64,000 nt of DNA, from contig NC_058149.1 in NCBI RefSeq assembly GCF_011075055.1, positions 7,508,449 through 7,572,448 on the forward strand, in the 5' to 3' direction. Origin of the DNA: Mangifera indica (taxonomy: Eukaryota > Streptophyta > Magnoliopsida > Sapindales > Anacardiaceae). Shown piece after piece: positions 1-13,600 of the stretch. The notes under the pieces were generated by a model. The model ran no database searches. It was given only the letters and a program-made list of their open reading frames with translations, and was not told the origin of the DNA. Each line of letters begins with the position of its first letter. Positions within the stretch are counted from its first letter, which is position 1. The translations under genes and the position numbers were made by a program.

Positions 1-10
1 TCTTTAGGGA

Positions 11-842
11 AAAGGACAATTTCCCACCCAAGTTTTAGTTTAAATTCAAAATCATACCTACAACAGATGAAAAACCTAAATACTCACCTATAGACTAATT
101 ACCATTTAAATTTTTAGTTAGAAATAGAGGTAAAATTATTATTTTACCCATAAACCCTAAAACCTAAAAAATTTATATCATTTCCCCCCCTTAGTTTAAA
201 AAACTTACATTTTTTCCTATGATTAAACTTTGAAAAATTCACTTTCCCCCATTTCCAGATTTTATCTTTGGTGGTTGAGGGAACTAATCAATGATCGGGA
301 AGAAGCGAAAGTTTTCTCTAAGGAAGGACAACCCTTAACCTTCGTTGTCTGGATCTAACGATGAAACGTCATTCAGATCAGGAAGAAGAGATGAAGGACA
401 ACGCTTTGTCATCCTTCATTGAGTCTTCTAGACGATGAAGGACAACACTTCGTTATCGTATTTTGATGGTTGTCTTTCGTCATCCTTCATGGCTAGATTT
501 AGAAGATAGGTGGAAAGCACCGAACGTCAGTCAAAATAATTGTTCGTGGAGAAGAAAATAAACCCTAAGAGTGAAATCTAAATTTTTCAAACTTTAGAAT
601 GGGTTGAAGTGTTATTTTTTAAAACTTCAGAGAGAAAATAATATAAATTTCAATGTTTAAGGGTTTATCGGTAAAATCGCTTCTAACTAAAAATTTGGAT
701 GATAATTAGTCTATAAGTGGATGTATAAGTTTTTTATTTATTATGAGTATAATTTTGAGATTAAGCGAAAATTTGACTGAAACATAATATTTTTCCCCGT
801 CTTTGCATGAAAACTTGGGTGGAAAACAGTTAATTAGCCTTT
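11..842. mobile_element. Long-terminal-inverted-repeat MITE, copy 1
   Basis: A non-coding element of about 830 bp whose two ends are inverted copies of each other over roughly 200 bp. The left end reads AAAGGACAATTTCCCACCCA; the right end, reversed, gives a related AAAGGCTAATT...TTTTCCACCCAAG. The terminal arms also share the ACCTATAG...TAATTA and AGGTAAAATTATTATTTTACCC type segments. The middle (about 300-520) holds repeated GATGAAGGACAAC modules, some forming short hairpins. A second copy lies at 21722-22562. Long inverted ends suggest a non-autonomous Mutator-like element, but no clean target-site duplication could be fixed because the left end is close to the window edge. Confidence 0.6.
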
Positions 843-1136
843 CTTAACAGATTTCTTTCAAAATTCAAAACATAAATTCATTCTTGAATTCAAGTGACTA
901 AAAGCAGACAAAAATCTGAATTATCATCCACGTGGCACCAATCAAATAGCACAGTTCTCTTAAATGGACCCACATGCGAAGGCTCCTGAAATTCGAAACT
1001 CAAACACTAAGCGCGAAAATTTAAGCCACTCTCTCTCTTTCCATTTTAAACTGTGAAAGCTAAGCTAGTGAGCCTTTCTCGAACTCCGTTCTCAGATTTT
1101 TTTTATTTGAACAATTGATTTTCAAAATAGCTCCTA

Positions 1137-1790
1137 AATATGTACTAATTTTGTTTATTCCTAAGTCTTGTGTTCTTCGTTCACTTACTCACTGTAAGTT
1201 GTTCAATTTCTTTCATCTGTGTTTGGTTCTCGAGAAAATTTGGTAGAAACTCCACTTTTACTTTGTTTATTTTTCATTAATGCTTTTATTTAATTTTAAA
1301 ATGCATATTCAGTCGTTCTTATAATTTGTACTCGTTTTGTTTATTTCTAAGTCTTCTTCCTCTACTTCTTCGGTGTAAGTTGTTCGATTTCTTTCATCTG
1401 TGTTTGGTTCTCGAGAAAATTAGGTAGATACTAAATTTAGGTTGTTCATTTCGTAATGTTTTTATTTATTTTAACAATGCATGTTCCATTGCTCTTAAAC
1501 CTAGTATTGGTTTTGTTTATTTCTGAGGGTGAGTTGTTCTGCTTCTTATATTATGCTATATTCACTCTCTCTGTCTATTTGGTTCACGAGAAATTAAGTA
1601 GAAACTCTAAATTTAGATTGTTTATTTTTATTTCGTTTTTGTTTAGTTTTAACAGCGCATATTCAATCGCTCTTAACATTATAACTGATTTTGTTTATAT
1701 CTGATATTAAGTTTCTTACATTATTCTATTCAGTCTCACTGTCTATTGATTCTCCAGAAATTAGGTAGTTACTTGAAATTTACATGTATT
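1137..1790 (+). repeat. Four degenerate tandem repeats in the leader of the TORTIFOLIA1-like gene
   Basis: Four head-to-tail units of about 167-181 bp. Landmarks repeat in order: TTTTGTTTAT, then TGTAAGTTGTT, then TTTGGTTCTCGAGAAA, then a GCATATTCAATCGCTCTTA-like segment. The GGTTCTCGAG landmark falls near 1225, 1406, 1581 and, degraded, 1748. The first three units keep a GT(A/G)AGT-like splice-donor sequence at the same place. The array ends just before a plausible acceptor (TTGTTTTGTAG, about 1860-1870) upstream of the start codon, so it lies in the untranslated leader or its intron. Confidence 0.7.
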
Positions 1791-1975
1791 TTCGACTTTG
1801 ATATTGCATTATGTTTCCGTTTTATAGGGATAAATATTAATCTATAAGCTCTGATTTGTGTTGTTTTGTAGGTTTTGAGACTATGAAGAACTCATATTTG
1901 TCTTTGCATCCAAGTACAATTAGTTGAACTTAAAAGTTAAGGGTTCAAGGCATTTAGGTTGTTGAGCTTATCAAG

Positions 1976-4900
1976 ATGAAAACGAGAGCATCTTCTAGAG
2001 TCAATGCCCATCAAGTCTCATTTGAACTTAAGCATAAAGTGATTCTTGCTCTCAATAAGCTCGCTGATAGAGATACTTATCAAATAGGGGTTGATGAGCT
2101 TGACAAAATGGCTGAATGTTTAACCCCTGATAAGATTGCCCCATTTGTTTCTTGTATACTGGACACTGATTCTGAGCAAAAGAGTTTAGTTCGGAAGGAA
2201 TGCATTAGACTGATGGGTGCATTAGCTAGGTTTCACCAGGTTCTAATTGGACCTCATCTGAGCAAGATGGTTGCTAGCATAGTTAAGCGACTCAAGGACA
2301 CAGATTCCATTGTGAGGGATGCTTGTGTGGAAACAGTGGGTGTTTTGGCTTCAAAACTAAGTAATTGTGGTGATGGTGGGGATGGAGTTTTTGTTGCATT
2401 AGTGAGGCCACTTTTTGAAGCTTTGGGTGAACAAAATAAATCTGTGCAGTTTGGTGCGGCATTGTGCTTGGCAAGGGTTATTGACAATATCCATGATGCT
2501 CCGGTTTCAATTTTGCAGCGCATGCTGACTCGGACCATAAAGTTGCTTAAGAATCCTCACTTTATGGCAAAACCAGCTGCAATTGAGTTAAACAGAAGTA
2601 TTATTTTGGTAAGTTTTTAACTGTAGCGAGTAAGTCTGGTTGCCTTGAACTTCCTTAATTGATGCCTATGGTTTTTTTTTTGGTCTTGCTGAAACTTCTG
2701 TTGCTCTCTTTTGTGAAATTATTATGTATCACACAACTGAAAATGTGAGGATTTATATTAACTCGTTTGTTCTCTGTTTATTGTATGTTTCTATTGAATC
2801 AATGATACTTTTGATACACAAAATCTGGGATGGTTTTCATGAATTTGGATTATCTTGTAGTTACAGTAATGCAAAAGAAAATTGACTTGACTTGTGTTGC
2901 CATATCTTTCTAAAACATCATTTGACTACTTTGATTATTTCCATCACATATTCCTGGCATCATTCCTTGTGGATTTCATAGCAAAGATTACTTCTTACGG
3001 TGATTAAGTGGATTGCATCTGAGGCTGTTCGGTTTAAGATACTTTGACCTGCCCATATCATTTAGCATTTCTATCTACTGGGATGAGATTTGTAAGTTGT
3101 TTGATGATTGATTAGGGTTAATGTCTGTCTTTTCTGAGAAAAATACAAATATGATTATTACTTCATTGATTTTGGAACGTTTAATTCTACATTTTTATAT
3201 TTCTAGTCTGATTGAGTGATTATTAATGCCAGCTTTAATCATCCAGCGGGGCTAAATTATTTTGTCACCATTCAAGCATTGTTACAAATATATATTCTGT
3301 TATCAATAGATTATCTGATTTTAAAAGAATGGCAATATGGTGTTATCTGTATACCAATTGTTATATATAAGTTCAACTGCAATCTGCTTGATCAGTGCTT
3401 TTGGATATGTGAAATTATATGAAGCATGAGAAAAATGTTTTTTTTTTTTTTTTTTTTTAAATTAGGACAGAGTCAAATTCAATTTTGTTGTTGAACATCA
3501 AGTGCTTCTATTTTTTAATTAAGTATTTATCGTTCTCTTAAGTATTAGGACAAGTGATGATGGTTTGCTATGTTTTTTGTTGCATATAAATGTTATAACC
3601 ACTGCATAAATCTGAACTTTAGGCTGGCGGTGCTGCTACTAAAAGTGTTCTGTCGGCTGCAATGACTAGTATCCAAGATGCTCTCAAAAACAGTGATTGG
3701 GCAACACGCAAAGCAGCTTCTGTAGCATTGGCCGAAATTGCTTCAAGTGGTAGATCATTCTTGGGAAGTTTCAAGGCTTCATGTATTTCTTCGCTTGAAT
3801 CATGTCGTTTTGACAAGGTTGGATTTTTCATAGAAACCCATAGTTTACTTTCTTATGAAAGACTGAATTGAATCTTATAGTGGCTTCTCTATGTTTTTTT
3901 AGGTGAAACCAGTTAGGGAGACAGTGCTGCATGCCCTTCAGTACTGGAGAGGTCTTCCAGGGCCTGATACACCTGAGCCTTCGGAAGCTGGGTCTTCTAT
4001 AAAAGGTTTGTTGCCTGATGTCTGCTACTCTGATATGTCAAAATGTTTTCATATTTTAGTTTTATTTTGTGTTTGATATTGATTTTGGTTTACATGGTTA
4101 ATACATTTTTCTTACCTTTGAGTATAGTGCCTCATCCAAATGGTTTCCTTCTTTTGTTAAATGTTTGCTATTATTTTGACTTCAATCCACCTGTTTTTAA
4201 AATTTCTGGAGTAACATCAGGTTTCCAATTGTTGTAAAATGCTTTGGACATTCTGGCATGCATCTGTATTTTTAGGTGGACTTCATGTTGCCAGGAATAA
4301 TTTGAGTTAAACAACTTGAGTATGTACATTACAGGAAAACTAAGTATGTGTGGTTAACAGCAAAAACATTAATTTTCAGATTTGTTGCTTACTTAAGTTT
4401 CTGGTAAGCATTCAGTCTACTAGGAAATTATGTCCAATGTTTTAACTTCTTGATCATTCTTGTGAGTCCATCATAAGCATTCAGTTTGGTTGCCCACTTG
4501 ATCATTGTGAACTAAAAAAATTACACGGCTGACCCTGTTTCTGTACTGAATTATTAATCTATCTACATTGATGACAAAAATGCCTTATTTTTGTATGTTT
4601 AGACTCAAAATCGTATGGATGGTCAGAGGTATATATTATTTTGCTTAAAGCTACATGAATTTAAGTATCCAGATAAAGCTAAGAAACTCTCACAACAGTA
4701 TGACCAATCTAGTCACAGGCCTGATCAGACAATCGTTCCACCTTCAATTTTATAGATATAATCATCAGATATCCTCAATTTGCCAAATAGACTAATTATA
4801 TGAAATGTTTTATAAACAGTTCTTGCCTTATTTTGTGGGTTCTACTCATTTGGATTGGCTTTGCTGGATCCTTGATTGGTATCTAGTCCCTGCTTTGACT

Positions 4901-7900
4901 GTAATACAAATGATGCTTCCATGTGGTAGACTGAAGCAGTCACCTTTTGCCAATTACATGTACTTCCCAATTATTTATTGAAATGAACTAGAGAAAGCTT
5001 TATTGGTACAATGTCTTATATGTGACATTTGAGTTCTTTGAAATATAATGTCTTATTCTATCTTTCTCTTTGATTGCATGTTACATCTCTTTTTATATAT
5101 TGTCTTTGCCTACTTGTTTTACATTTTTTGCCAGAAAATTTCTCTGGAGGTAACTTCAGTGGTCTTACAAGTCCCAGTGACTTTGGAATGAAGGATTTGA
5201 CATGCAAGAAAGTTGTCACGGACTTGGCTAATAGGAGGATTCCTTTGTCTGCTCGGAAAGTATGCCAAAATTACATGGAGAACTCAAAGCATTCTAAAGC
5301 AGATGATTGGCATATTGAAATAGCTGTTCCCAAAACCCATAATGTTCCTTTAGCAGATATTCTCAATGAAGAATCTGAGGGTAGTTGTGTTACAAAGACC
5401 TTAGAAAGGATGAGCACTGATGTTACAAGTATGCAAGATATTGAAAATGACTATGTGCCAATGGATGATAAACAAGAGTGTTCTTCTGTCTCAAACCTTG
5501 TCACTGAGAACTTTGAGACCAGGTTTGTGACAGTTTCTCATGAATGCCTTGAAGAGGGTAGTTTGATGAAGCCCATGGTCAGAAACCAATCTTTTAGAGC
5601 TGAAGACATTGGTAGTGAGGAACGGATGTATTCTGCAGAGATGAGAGATCGTAGAAGTCTTGACTCTACCATCACAGAATCTTGTTCCCAAACTGTAGGA
5701 GGATTTTGTTCACAGATGAAAAATGAAATGGCATGTATTCAGAAACAACTTTTGGAGATTGAAAACAAACAATCAAACTTAATGGATCTACTACAGGTAA
5801 TAATTTCACTCTTTTTGTTAAATTTTTATCAGTTCAGAGCTTTACCATTAGTGGAAAAATCCTGGAAGATATATCACCAAAGTAAATTTCATGTGATGGC
5901 TTCTTAGTTTCTAATTAACGGACCCAATCCAGAATTGAGTGCTGTCATTGCCAGCCAATATCAAGAAACCATTACTTAATAAAACCAGCTAGGCTGGATG
6001 ATACAAGCACATGCATGCCTGTATGCAATATTGGGAAATTAGAATGCTTGTAGTTAGAACTTCTGAGCCTTGTATACAAGTTAGTTACTTGGTTTGCTTT
6101 CATTTATATTCAATATTTTAGGATCTATGCATTTGTTTTTTATAAATTTCGCTCGATTAGTCCATCTTTATTATATAAAATAATGAAATAAACCTCCTAT
6201 AGCTTGTCAACTAAAGCATTCATCATTATTTAAATTCTATAGTATCAATTTCTGTCCCATGTCTCAAGACCTAGTGCCCATCTAATCTGGTTTCGGTATT
6301 TTAAAATTAATTCCCAGGTGTTCTCAACTGGCATAATGGATAGCTTATCAATGCTGCAGTCCAAAGTGTTAGGTTTAGAGCATGTGGTAGACACAATAGC
6401 TCAGGATCTTATACATGGTGGGAGGCATTCAGAATTGGCAAGCTCAAAATTTATCAAGCATAGCCAAAGAGTTGTTTCTCCCAGACTCTCTACATTCTCT
6501 CCGAGGCCATCTTTAGATATTCGTAATAAACACTCACTGATTGCTTTGAAGAATTCTGAGATTTGGGAGGAAAATGCTCGTTGCAAGAGCAGATCAACTA
6601 ATTCTATGAAAGAAGGTTCGGAGATGTGGACTAATCCTACAGTAAAGGATAGTCGAAACCCAACAGGGAAGGACATCCACAAAAGCACCAGGCTGGGAAC
6701 ACAGGCTGTGGGTCAAATTCGAAAAACAAATTCTGTCTTTGCATCAGTTTCAAATGCTAATGGCAGAATGAATAATTTAGAAAGCAAAAATAGCTTGTGG
6801 CAGTGTGTGAAAGGACATCTCTGCGAAGGGGATCTAGACTCAGCATATGTTGAAGCTCTTTGTGCTGGTGATGAACTTATTTTAATTGAGCTTCTCGATA
6901 GAACTGGTCCTGTTCTTGAAAGTTTATCCCACAAGACCACCAATGATCTTCTTAGTACTTTGGCATCCTACTTCTTGGAACAAAGGTTCATTAACTCTAT
7001 CATCCCATGGTTGCAACAGGCAAGTATTTTTACTATTTTGATTTTCATTAACACAAATGTTTTGTCCTTTTAGTGTTACCTTTGGGTATAGGTAGATTCA
7101 AACCAGGTTAGCTTGATTTCGATTGTTAATTCAATTCGATCAAACTAGAAATGAGCTTAGTTTAGATGAGCTCGAGCTTAAGCGGTTTTGTATTGTCTAG
7201 CTCGAGTTTGGGGGTGTTTCATTTGTCAAACTCGTAAGTTTGGAAGAGCTTGATTTGAATTGACTAAAATAGTGTCGTTTTGATCAATATACAAAAAACA
7301 ATATTGTTTTGACTGATTTTAGCTTGACTACGATACCAAACCGAACTCAACCCAAGCTTGACTAAGTGCAGTAGTCAAACTCAAGCTTGGCTCCCTTTAA
7401 ACTGAGTTGAGTTTGAGTTCTTGAGTTCGGGTCAACTTGGCTTGAATCCATCTCTATTTGTGGGTGGGTAGTTTTCTTAAGGAAATAGAGTTGCTCATTA
7501 TGGTAAAAGGCCTTAAATAGGTGATGCCTGCATAAAAAGTTAAATAAGGTCTTTTCCTTAAAATATGGAACCCCTCAAAAATTTTATAAGAAACAAATAG
7601 ACAATGAAGATTGAAAAACTCTGCCAAAGCGAGGTAACTCAGGAAATGCCAAATCCGAAAGCTTAATGAAAAATTAAACCTCTGCACACTTGCTAAAACT
7701 TTTGAGCTTGGTTTTGATGACTTCATTCTTTTTGCCTCTCAAGATGAACCCAGATAGTAGTCTTAGACATGAAATTTAGACTACATAAATACATGAAAAA
7801 GTTTCTCTGCTCCTTCGATTTAAACAACAATTAGCCAGAAAACAAACCGGATGATAAAGAAGAGAGAAAAACAGGGGACATAAGGCATGAAAAAGGAAAT

Positions 7901-8933
7901 ACATAAAATTCTCTGATTACAAGTGGAAACTTATAAATAATACAGATTCAAAGAATAAAGAAAATAAGAAATGACCAATATAAGAAATTAAATAGGTTGG
8001 GTTACATACACCATCACCATCACCCTCATCCTCTATTTATATTTATATGTTTAATATTGGTTCACAAGAAAAGATGTTATCTTGCCCACAATAGTTATGT
8101 TTCCTTGCTTTCAAATATGTGCACCCACCTGCTTATGACTGCAATGAATTGAGCAAAACATTGTGATATAATAATGAGTAGTGTTATATTTGACAACAAC
8201 ACATCAAGTTAGTTACATCACTTTCTATTCATCACTCTAATTTCTCTGAATTGCTACATTTTTTTGTTCTCTGTTTTTAGGTGGTGGACTTGAGCACAAT
8301 TCATGGACCAAATCACCTTGTTCTCTCTGCAAAAGTAAGGCGAGAATTTTTTACTGCAATTCAGGAGACTCTGAAAATGGAATTTTCTAATCCTGCAGAG
8401 AGAAGATCTATCACTCAGCTAGCAATGAAATTGTGCCAAGTATGGGGTAAGGAAACTTCTTTTTGGGTGAATTTTCAGCACCAAACCCATTGAGTTAGGA
8501 AGGCTGTAACTTCCAATGATAAAAAGTTCGTTTCCATTTCCATTTATTAACGGCCTGACATAAGAAAAACAAATAGATGGCTTTAATATGAAAAGTTGCT
8601 AAATCTACGTTGAGATTGCTTTATATACTTATATGTGTGTGTAGGTAGAGTACAAATACTTCAGCAAAGAGAATTGGACCGATTTCCCTTTTTTTTTTTT
8701 TTTTTTGTTTTAAATCTGTTTTTTAAATAGTATTATTAATATACTTATAATTTGTTTGGACTGGTTTTGGAGTTGGATTTTTCCGGCGTCTCATTTACGC
8801 CCAATCCTGCCTCTTTTTTCGTGGACATCATTTCCTGCTAACACCGGGGTTTCCATCCAGGGTTGTATGTTGATGGTATTTGAAAAAATATAGCACTAAT
8901 GCAGGCATTTATTTTGTAGGGAATTGCTGCTGA
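1976..8933 (+). CDS. TORTIFOLIA1/SPIRAL2-like microtubule-associated protein
   Basis: Predicted plant-specific TOR1/SPR2-family protein, which in Arabidopsis binds cortical microtubules and controls growth handedness. Seven coding exons keep frame: 1976-2608, 3623-3817, 3903-4005, 5135-5796, 6318-7019, 8281-8446, 8920-8933 (824 aa; Arabidopsis TOR1 is of similar size). Residues 1-310 form the N-terminal HEAT/TOG-like helical region, with the family-typical SDWATRKAASVAL (written NSDWATRKAASVALAEIAS here) and SLESCRFDKVKPVRE segments. Residues 311-650 are low-complexity, including a helical QMKNEMACIQKQLLEIENKQ stretch. Residues about 670-824 are the conserved C-terminal domain (LDSAYVEALCAGDELILIEL). 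The intron after exon 5 uses a GC donor (CAG|GCAAGT). The last exon is only 14 nt and codes for a short NCC tail; it is the least certain part. The start is the first ATG after an untranslated repeat-rich leader. Confidence 0.88.
7086..7455. mobile_element. Candidate MITE inside the GC-AG intron
   Basis: The ends are imperfect inverted repeats (AGATTCAAACCAGGTTAGCT at about 7094; GTCAACTTGGCTTGAATCCA at 7431-7450). The interior is rich in GAGCTTGA/TCAAGCTTG words on both strands, a look common in plant MITE-like repeats. No convincing target duplication was found. It lies within the TORTIFOLIA1-like intron 7020-8280. Confidence 0.35.
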
Positions 8934-10635
8934 TATTTATCCCAATGAGAGTGCGGTTCGACTAACTACACTGCAGTAAAAACTTCGAACGGCTAATCTT
9001 CATCCCCCTTAGTATGATGGGTTCTTTGAGAAAGCGAGGCAATTTTTGTTGTTAAGGTTTATTTAGAAGGTAGTTGATGAATCTTAAAACTGGAATTGTT
9101 TCCATGTTTGACTTGTTCGTTGTTTTGGATATGTCTTCAAATCACGTTTCAGTGGCATGCTAAATAAGAAGCTCTTAAATGTTAATGAGGATGAATCAGT
9201 GATCCTCTTTGAGGATTGAAAAATAAATAAATAAATAAATAAATAAGATACACTGATTACGCTAGGTTTCGAAAATACAAGCCAAACACACTTACTACCA
9301 CTAGTCTTCATATCTTAAACAAATGCTTAGCTCTTTCCAGCCTTAGCGTGAATGGAAGGAAGTCATGGCTTGGCTTTCAAGGTTAAAAGGTTTCCGGGTA
9401 AGTATTGATGGCAGAACTTATGAGTTTGGATTATCAATCCAACGTCTGGTTGGTAGTGCTACACCGCAATTAAGGACTTGCATGCATTATCAATTTAGAA
9501 TTCAGCGTTTGGTGCCGCGTTTCAAAAATTAAATATATTTTAAAAGATTTATTATTTTCTGCACATAAAATAATTATAAATCAATACCTAATAATTAAAT
9601 TTTTGAGTTGGTAGCACTAAACAGGTCAATATTAACTTTAGTGCACCCTAATCTTAGAAATGGCAATTCCTTAATGTGAAATTGAGTATTTGCCCAATTC
9701 TCTTCGTATAGAAAGAGATTTCATGATAAAAATAAGGACAAAAATGATTAAAATTTGGGTAATTAAGGATAGACATAAATATATTTTCAATCCATCGTTT
9801 CTTTAGGTTTTTTTTTTTTTTACGTGTTTCTTAGAGTTGATAATTTTTAATATTATTTGTTAATTTGACATGACATAATGCAAAAAATATCAAGATAAAA
9901 TTGAGTTTTTTAACATAAAATTTATTTCGAACAATACAACACAACTTGAAATTAAATTGAACAATATTATGGTTCAGATAAAAATAACCTGATATAATCT
10001 GAATTGATTCAAATGTTTTAAAAAAAATGTTATTTTAATATAATTTATTAGGAATAAATTATAAAATGTTAAAAAACAATATTAATAACAGTTAAAATCT
10101 TATAAATTGCATATATTTGTATATTTATTTATATAATTAGTTCAATTGAGATGCCCCTAGAAAGCTTTTTCATGAGATGAAAACTAATAAAAGCTCTTCC
10201 AAATCGCAAAATTAAAAATCTGGATTGTATATACATATATACATTTATGGTGAACAAAATTATTTGCTTTGAAGAATTTAAAATATATTGACCAACAATC
10301 TTTTAAACAAGTAAGTCCAGTACTCAAAATTTCTATTAGTAGTACAACAAAAGCTACAATGGCAGAATGTTCACCTCAAAACTTATACAGAAGGGTGGGG
10401 ACGTATTAAACCATAATACAACTGAAAATTTTTCAATAAACATATGTACTACCACTAGCGCAAAAGCTTAACCTCCTAATACATGTTTAAAAACTATGCT
10501 TGGTACAAACAGTAAGTAGATTTTTAAAACACCAAACAACAGACCTCCTTTTACAGCTGTAACTTCAACCTCAATCCACACTAAACTACAAAATCAGCTT
10601 CCTGCCAAAGCTGATTTCTCATCAGTTTTATCTAC
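8934..10635. other. Intergenic region between convergent genes
   Basis: The 3' flank of the TORTIFOLIA1-like gene and the 3' flank of the kinase gene. It holds an (AAAT/AATA)n tract at about 9221-9245 and AT-rich sequence with no coding potential. About 10150-10620, next to the kinase stop codon, is probably the kinase 3' untranslated region, but no poly(A) site can be fixed. Confidence 0.5.
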
Positions 10636-13600
10636 CTAGGCAGGAGAATCATAAGGGTTATAAAGATCACAATCTTTTGGAGGTTCACTCTTACTCCTTC
10701 CATTAGCATGTTTGTTCCTTCTATGTGCCTCTCTATTACTATCAATTCCGGTCTCACTGCGCTTCACTTTAGAACTTTGAGAAGAATGTTTTGGAGCTTC
10801 ATACAGGGTTACAGTGCCACTGCTTTCAAGCAATGCTTCTTGAGCTTGAACATTCCCAAGCAATTCGACCACCTGGCTCATCATCGGCCTCCCTTTTGGG
10901 TTCTGACTTAGGCATTGGTAAGCCAAATTAGCCACTTTCATTGCAGTTTTAACCGAGTACTGTCCTTCCATTCTAGGGTCTAAAATCCTTAAAAGCTTCT
11001 TATTATGGTTCAAAAGTGGACGAGCCCAATCAACAAGATTGTGTTCTTGACTAGGTCTGCTCTTGTCCACTGCTCTCCTTCCAAGGAGCATCTCAAGTAG
11101 CACAACCCCAAAACCATAAACATCACTTCGAGCCGTTAAGTGTCCTAATAAGATGAACAAACTTCAGAACTTGCTATTATTTCAAATACTCAGTGATCTG
11201 TCAAATGAGGAAATCCTTCTAATTACATAATGGTTTTTTCATGTTGGAAGTATTCAACATAAGAATCTATGGATCATGCTTTAATAGTATCATTTTCTTT
11301 TTTTTTGCATTAAAGGTACACAGAGACATGATTCTTTCTTTCCTATCTCAAAAGGCAGGTAAGCTACTTTATTCCCAAATTAGTTAGTTTGTGCATCCAC
11401 GTATAAGTAACTTTAGACACAATCTTTTAACATTATAAATTGACCTTGAAAGTATTGCATGTTTGTATTAGGGTTTAACTCTCTCAAATCACTAATTGTT
11501 GAAAGAAACAGTTAACTAGTCGTGCTTGTCCACCCATTTTATAACCAACCTGTTTATTATATGAGTATAATTTTTTAAATATTCTAAAATTAAAATCTTC
11601 CGTCTTGGAATTATTTGAAATAGTTGACGTTAGTAACTCTTTGTGGGTTGCCTATTTTTGTTTTCTGCTAGGCAAGAATCTATATTGAGAAATAATAAAT
11701 AAATGAATAGAAAGATGATGTGATTGGTTAGAAAATGACTCACCAGTCATCACATACTCAGGAGCAGCATAACCGTATGTGCCCATCACTCGTGTTGACA
11801 CATGGGTCTGGTCTCCCATAGGTCCATCCTTTGCAAGGCCAAAGTCGGAAAGCTTTGCATTAAAATCCTGCAGATCACATTCAATTTTCAGCAGCAGAAA
11901 CTGACAGGCCTTTCTCAACAAAAAAATCACACATGGCAAAACAAAAGGTCAAAATACATAACTAAGAGTTCTTGATTGTTTTAGCCAAAAGAATTCTAAC
12001 AAATTCTTCAAAGCTGAAGCTTTCTATGCTGTATCTTCGAGTGGATTAGCGAACAAAATTCTAAGTAAAGAATTCATCACTACAAGAAATACATTTTCAG
12101 CCAGTCCATGATTGGGTTCACCATTAGGAGCCCCATAAGTGACAGTTCATGAACACGGGAGACTAAAATGCAGGACAGTGCTTAGACATAAGTAGAACAA
12201 TATGATGCTGGGAGAACAAGTCAAGAAATGAATTTCCTAAACTCAACCTTTTTTAATAGTTTTAAAAATTGTAATTTCAGGCCAAATGAAACCAAACTCT
12301 TTTTTTTTTGGACTTAGTTCTTTCATCTTAAATCATTTTCACTTTAATTTTTCATCTCAGAACTTTTAGTAATGCTGATGGCAGTAATGATTTGTTTTTA
12401 TAGTGAATAAATAAAAACTAGAGAAAACACAGCCAAATGCTACTGTTATTTTCCAAATTATGAATGGCCTTGTAATATGTACTTGATTGTTAAAAAGCAA
12501 TGTATATATAGCAAAGAAATGAAAACTAACTGAATCCAGCAAGATGTTTGATGTCTTGAAATCGCGGTATATGATAGATCTCTCAGCACCATGAAGAAAA
12601 GCAAGTCCTTTTGCTGCATCTAAAGCAATCTTCATTCTTTTTGACCAAGTCAAAGTGCAACCAACTCCTACAAGCCAAAGGAAAACCAAATCACTAAGGA
12701 ACAATATACTTGTTTTACATATAAATTCTAAAAAAGCATAGCTTCATTCCCTATAAATTCATTTTCTCCATCCTATGCAGAAAATAGACATGTACATTTT
12801 GATATTTTAATTACCAAAAGCATAAAACAGCCATCCACTCAAAGTCAAGTTAGTACAAATAATGCAAAGGGGCAATCATAACTTAACACTTATAAGTTGT
12901 CTGGCATCATTGAGTAATTTTACAATTAATACTATTGCATCATTGATCTTAGACTTAATACCTTAGACAGGGTGAACATGAATTCATAATTAATAACTGA
13001 TCAGTCTGTCACACACATACTGATACTTTTTCAAGACAAGGTCTATATTGCTTTTAAATTTCTACTCTCTAACATAAACATTCTCCAACCCAATATCAAA
13101 TAAAAGAAACAAAATTGTATTTCCATAGTGTCTTTGCCTCTTAAGTTTATCATAGAGAAAAAATTCCTTCAAAATGTTTTGTGATTTAGTTCAACATCTA
13201 CTGGTCAACATAAACCAATAATAATGAAACCATAGAAACATTCTTTAGAAAACAGACCTACTTTTAGAACACTTCTATTCTCTTTATTCACTAAGATAGG
13301 AAAACTCTACTCCTTTTAGCTTATGTACTGTTGTTTCTTTTACCGTATTGTTCAGTTCTGTTTTTCTTGGTGACAAACTTCTGGTACTTTTACCTGAATC
13401 TGTCCTTTTGATTATCATATTTGGTTTCTATGTTTATTATCAGAAAATTAATAATAGAAATAATAAATCAATCCTGAAATCTTATTACTTCATTTCATAG
13501 AAGAATTCTGATTAAAAAACTTAAAAGCATTTAAAACTTGAGATAAAATGTTTAAGATGTTTATGCAAGATTTCTTTTTTCCCAAAGTCCTAAACAGCCT

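Noticed and set aside
1456..1704. 82-residue open frame upstream of the TORTIFOLIA1-like gene
   Set aside because: It lies within the tandem leader repeats, is hydrophobic low-complexity sequence and resembles no known protein.
8920..8979. Alternative last exon of the TORTIFOLIA1-like gene reading GIAADIYPNESAVRL
   Set aside because: It would need an upstream exon ending in phase 0, but the only donor (8447-8448) leaves one base over.
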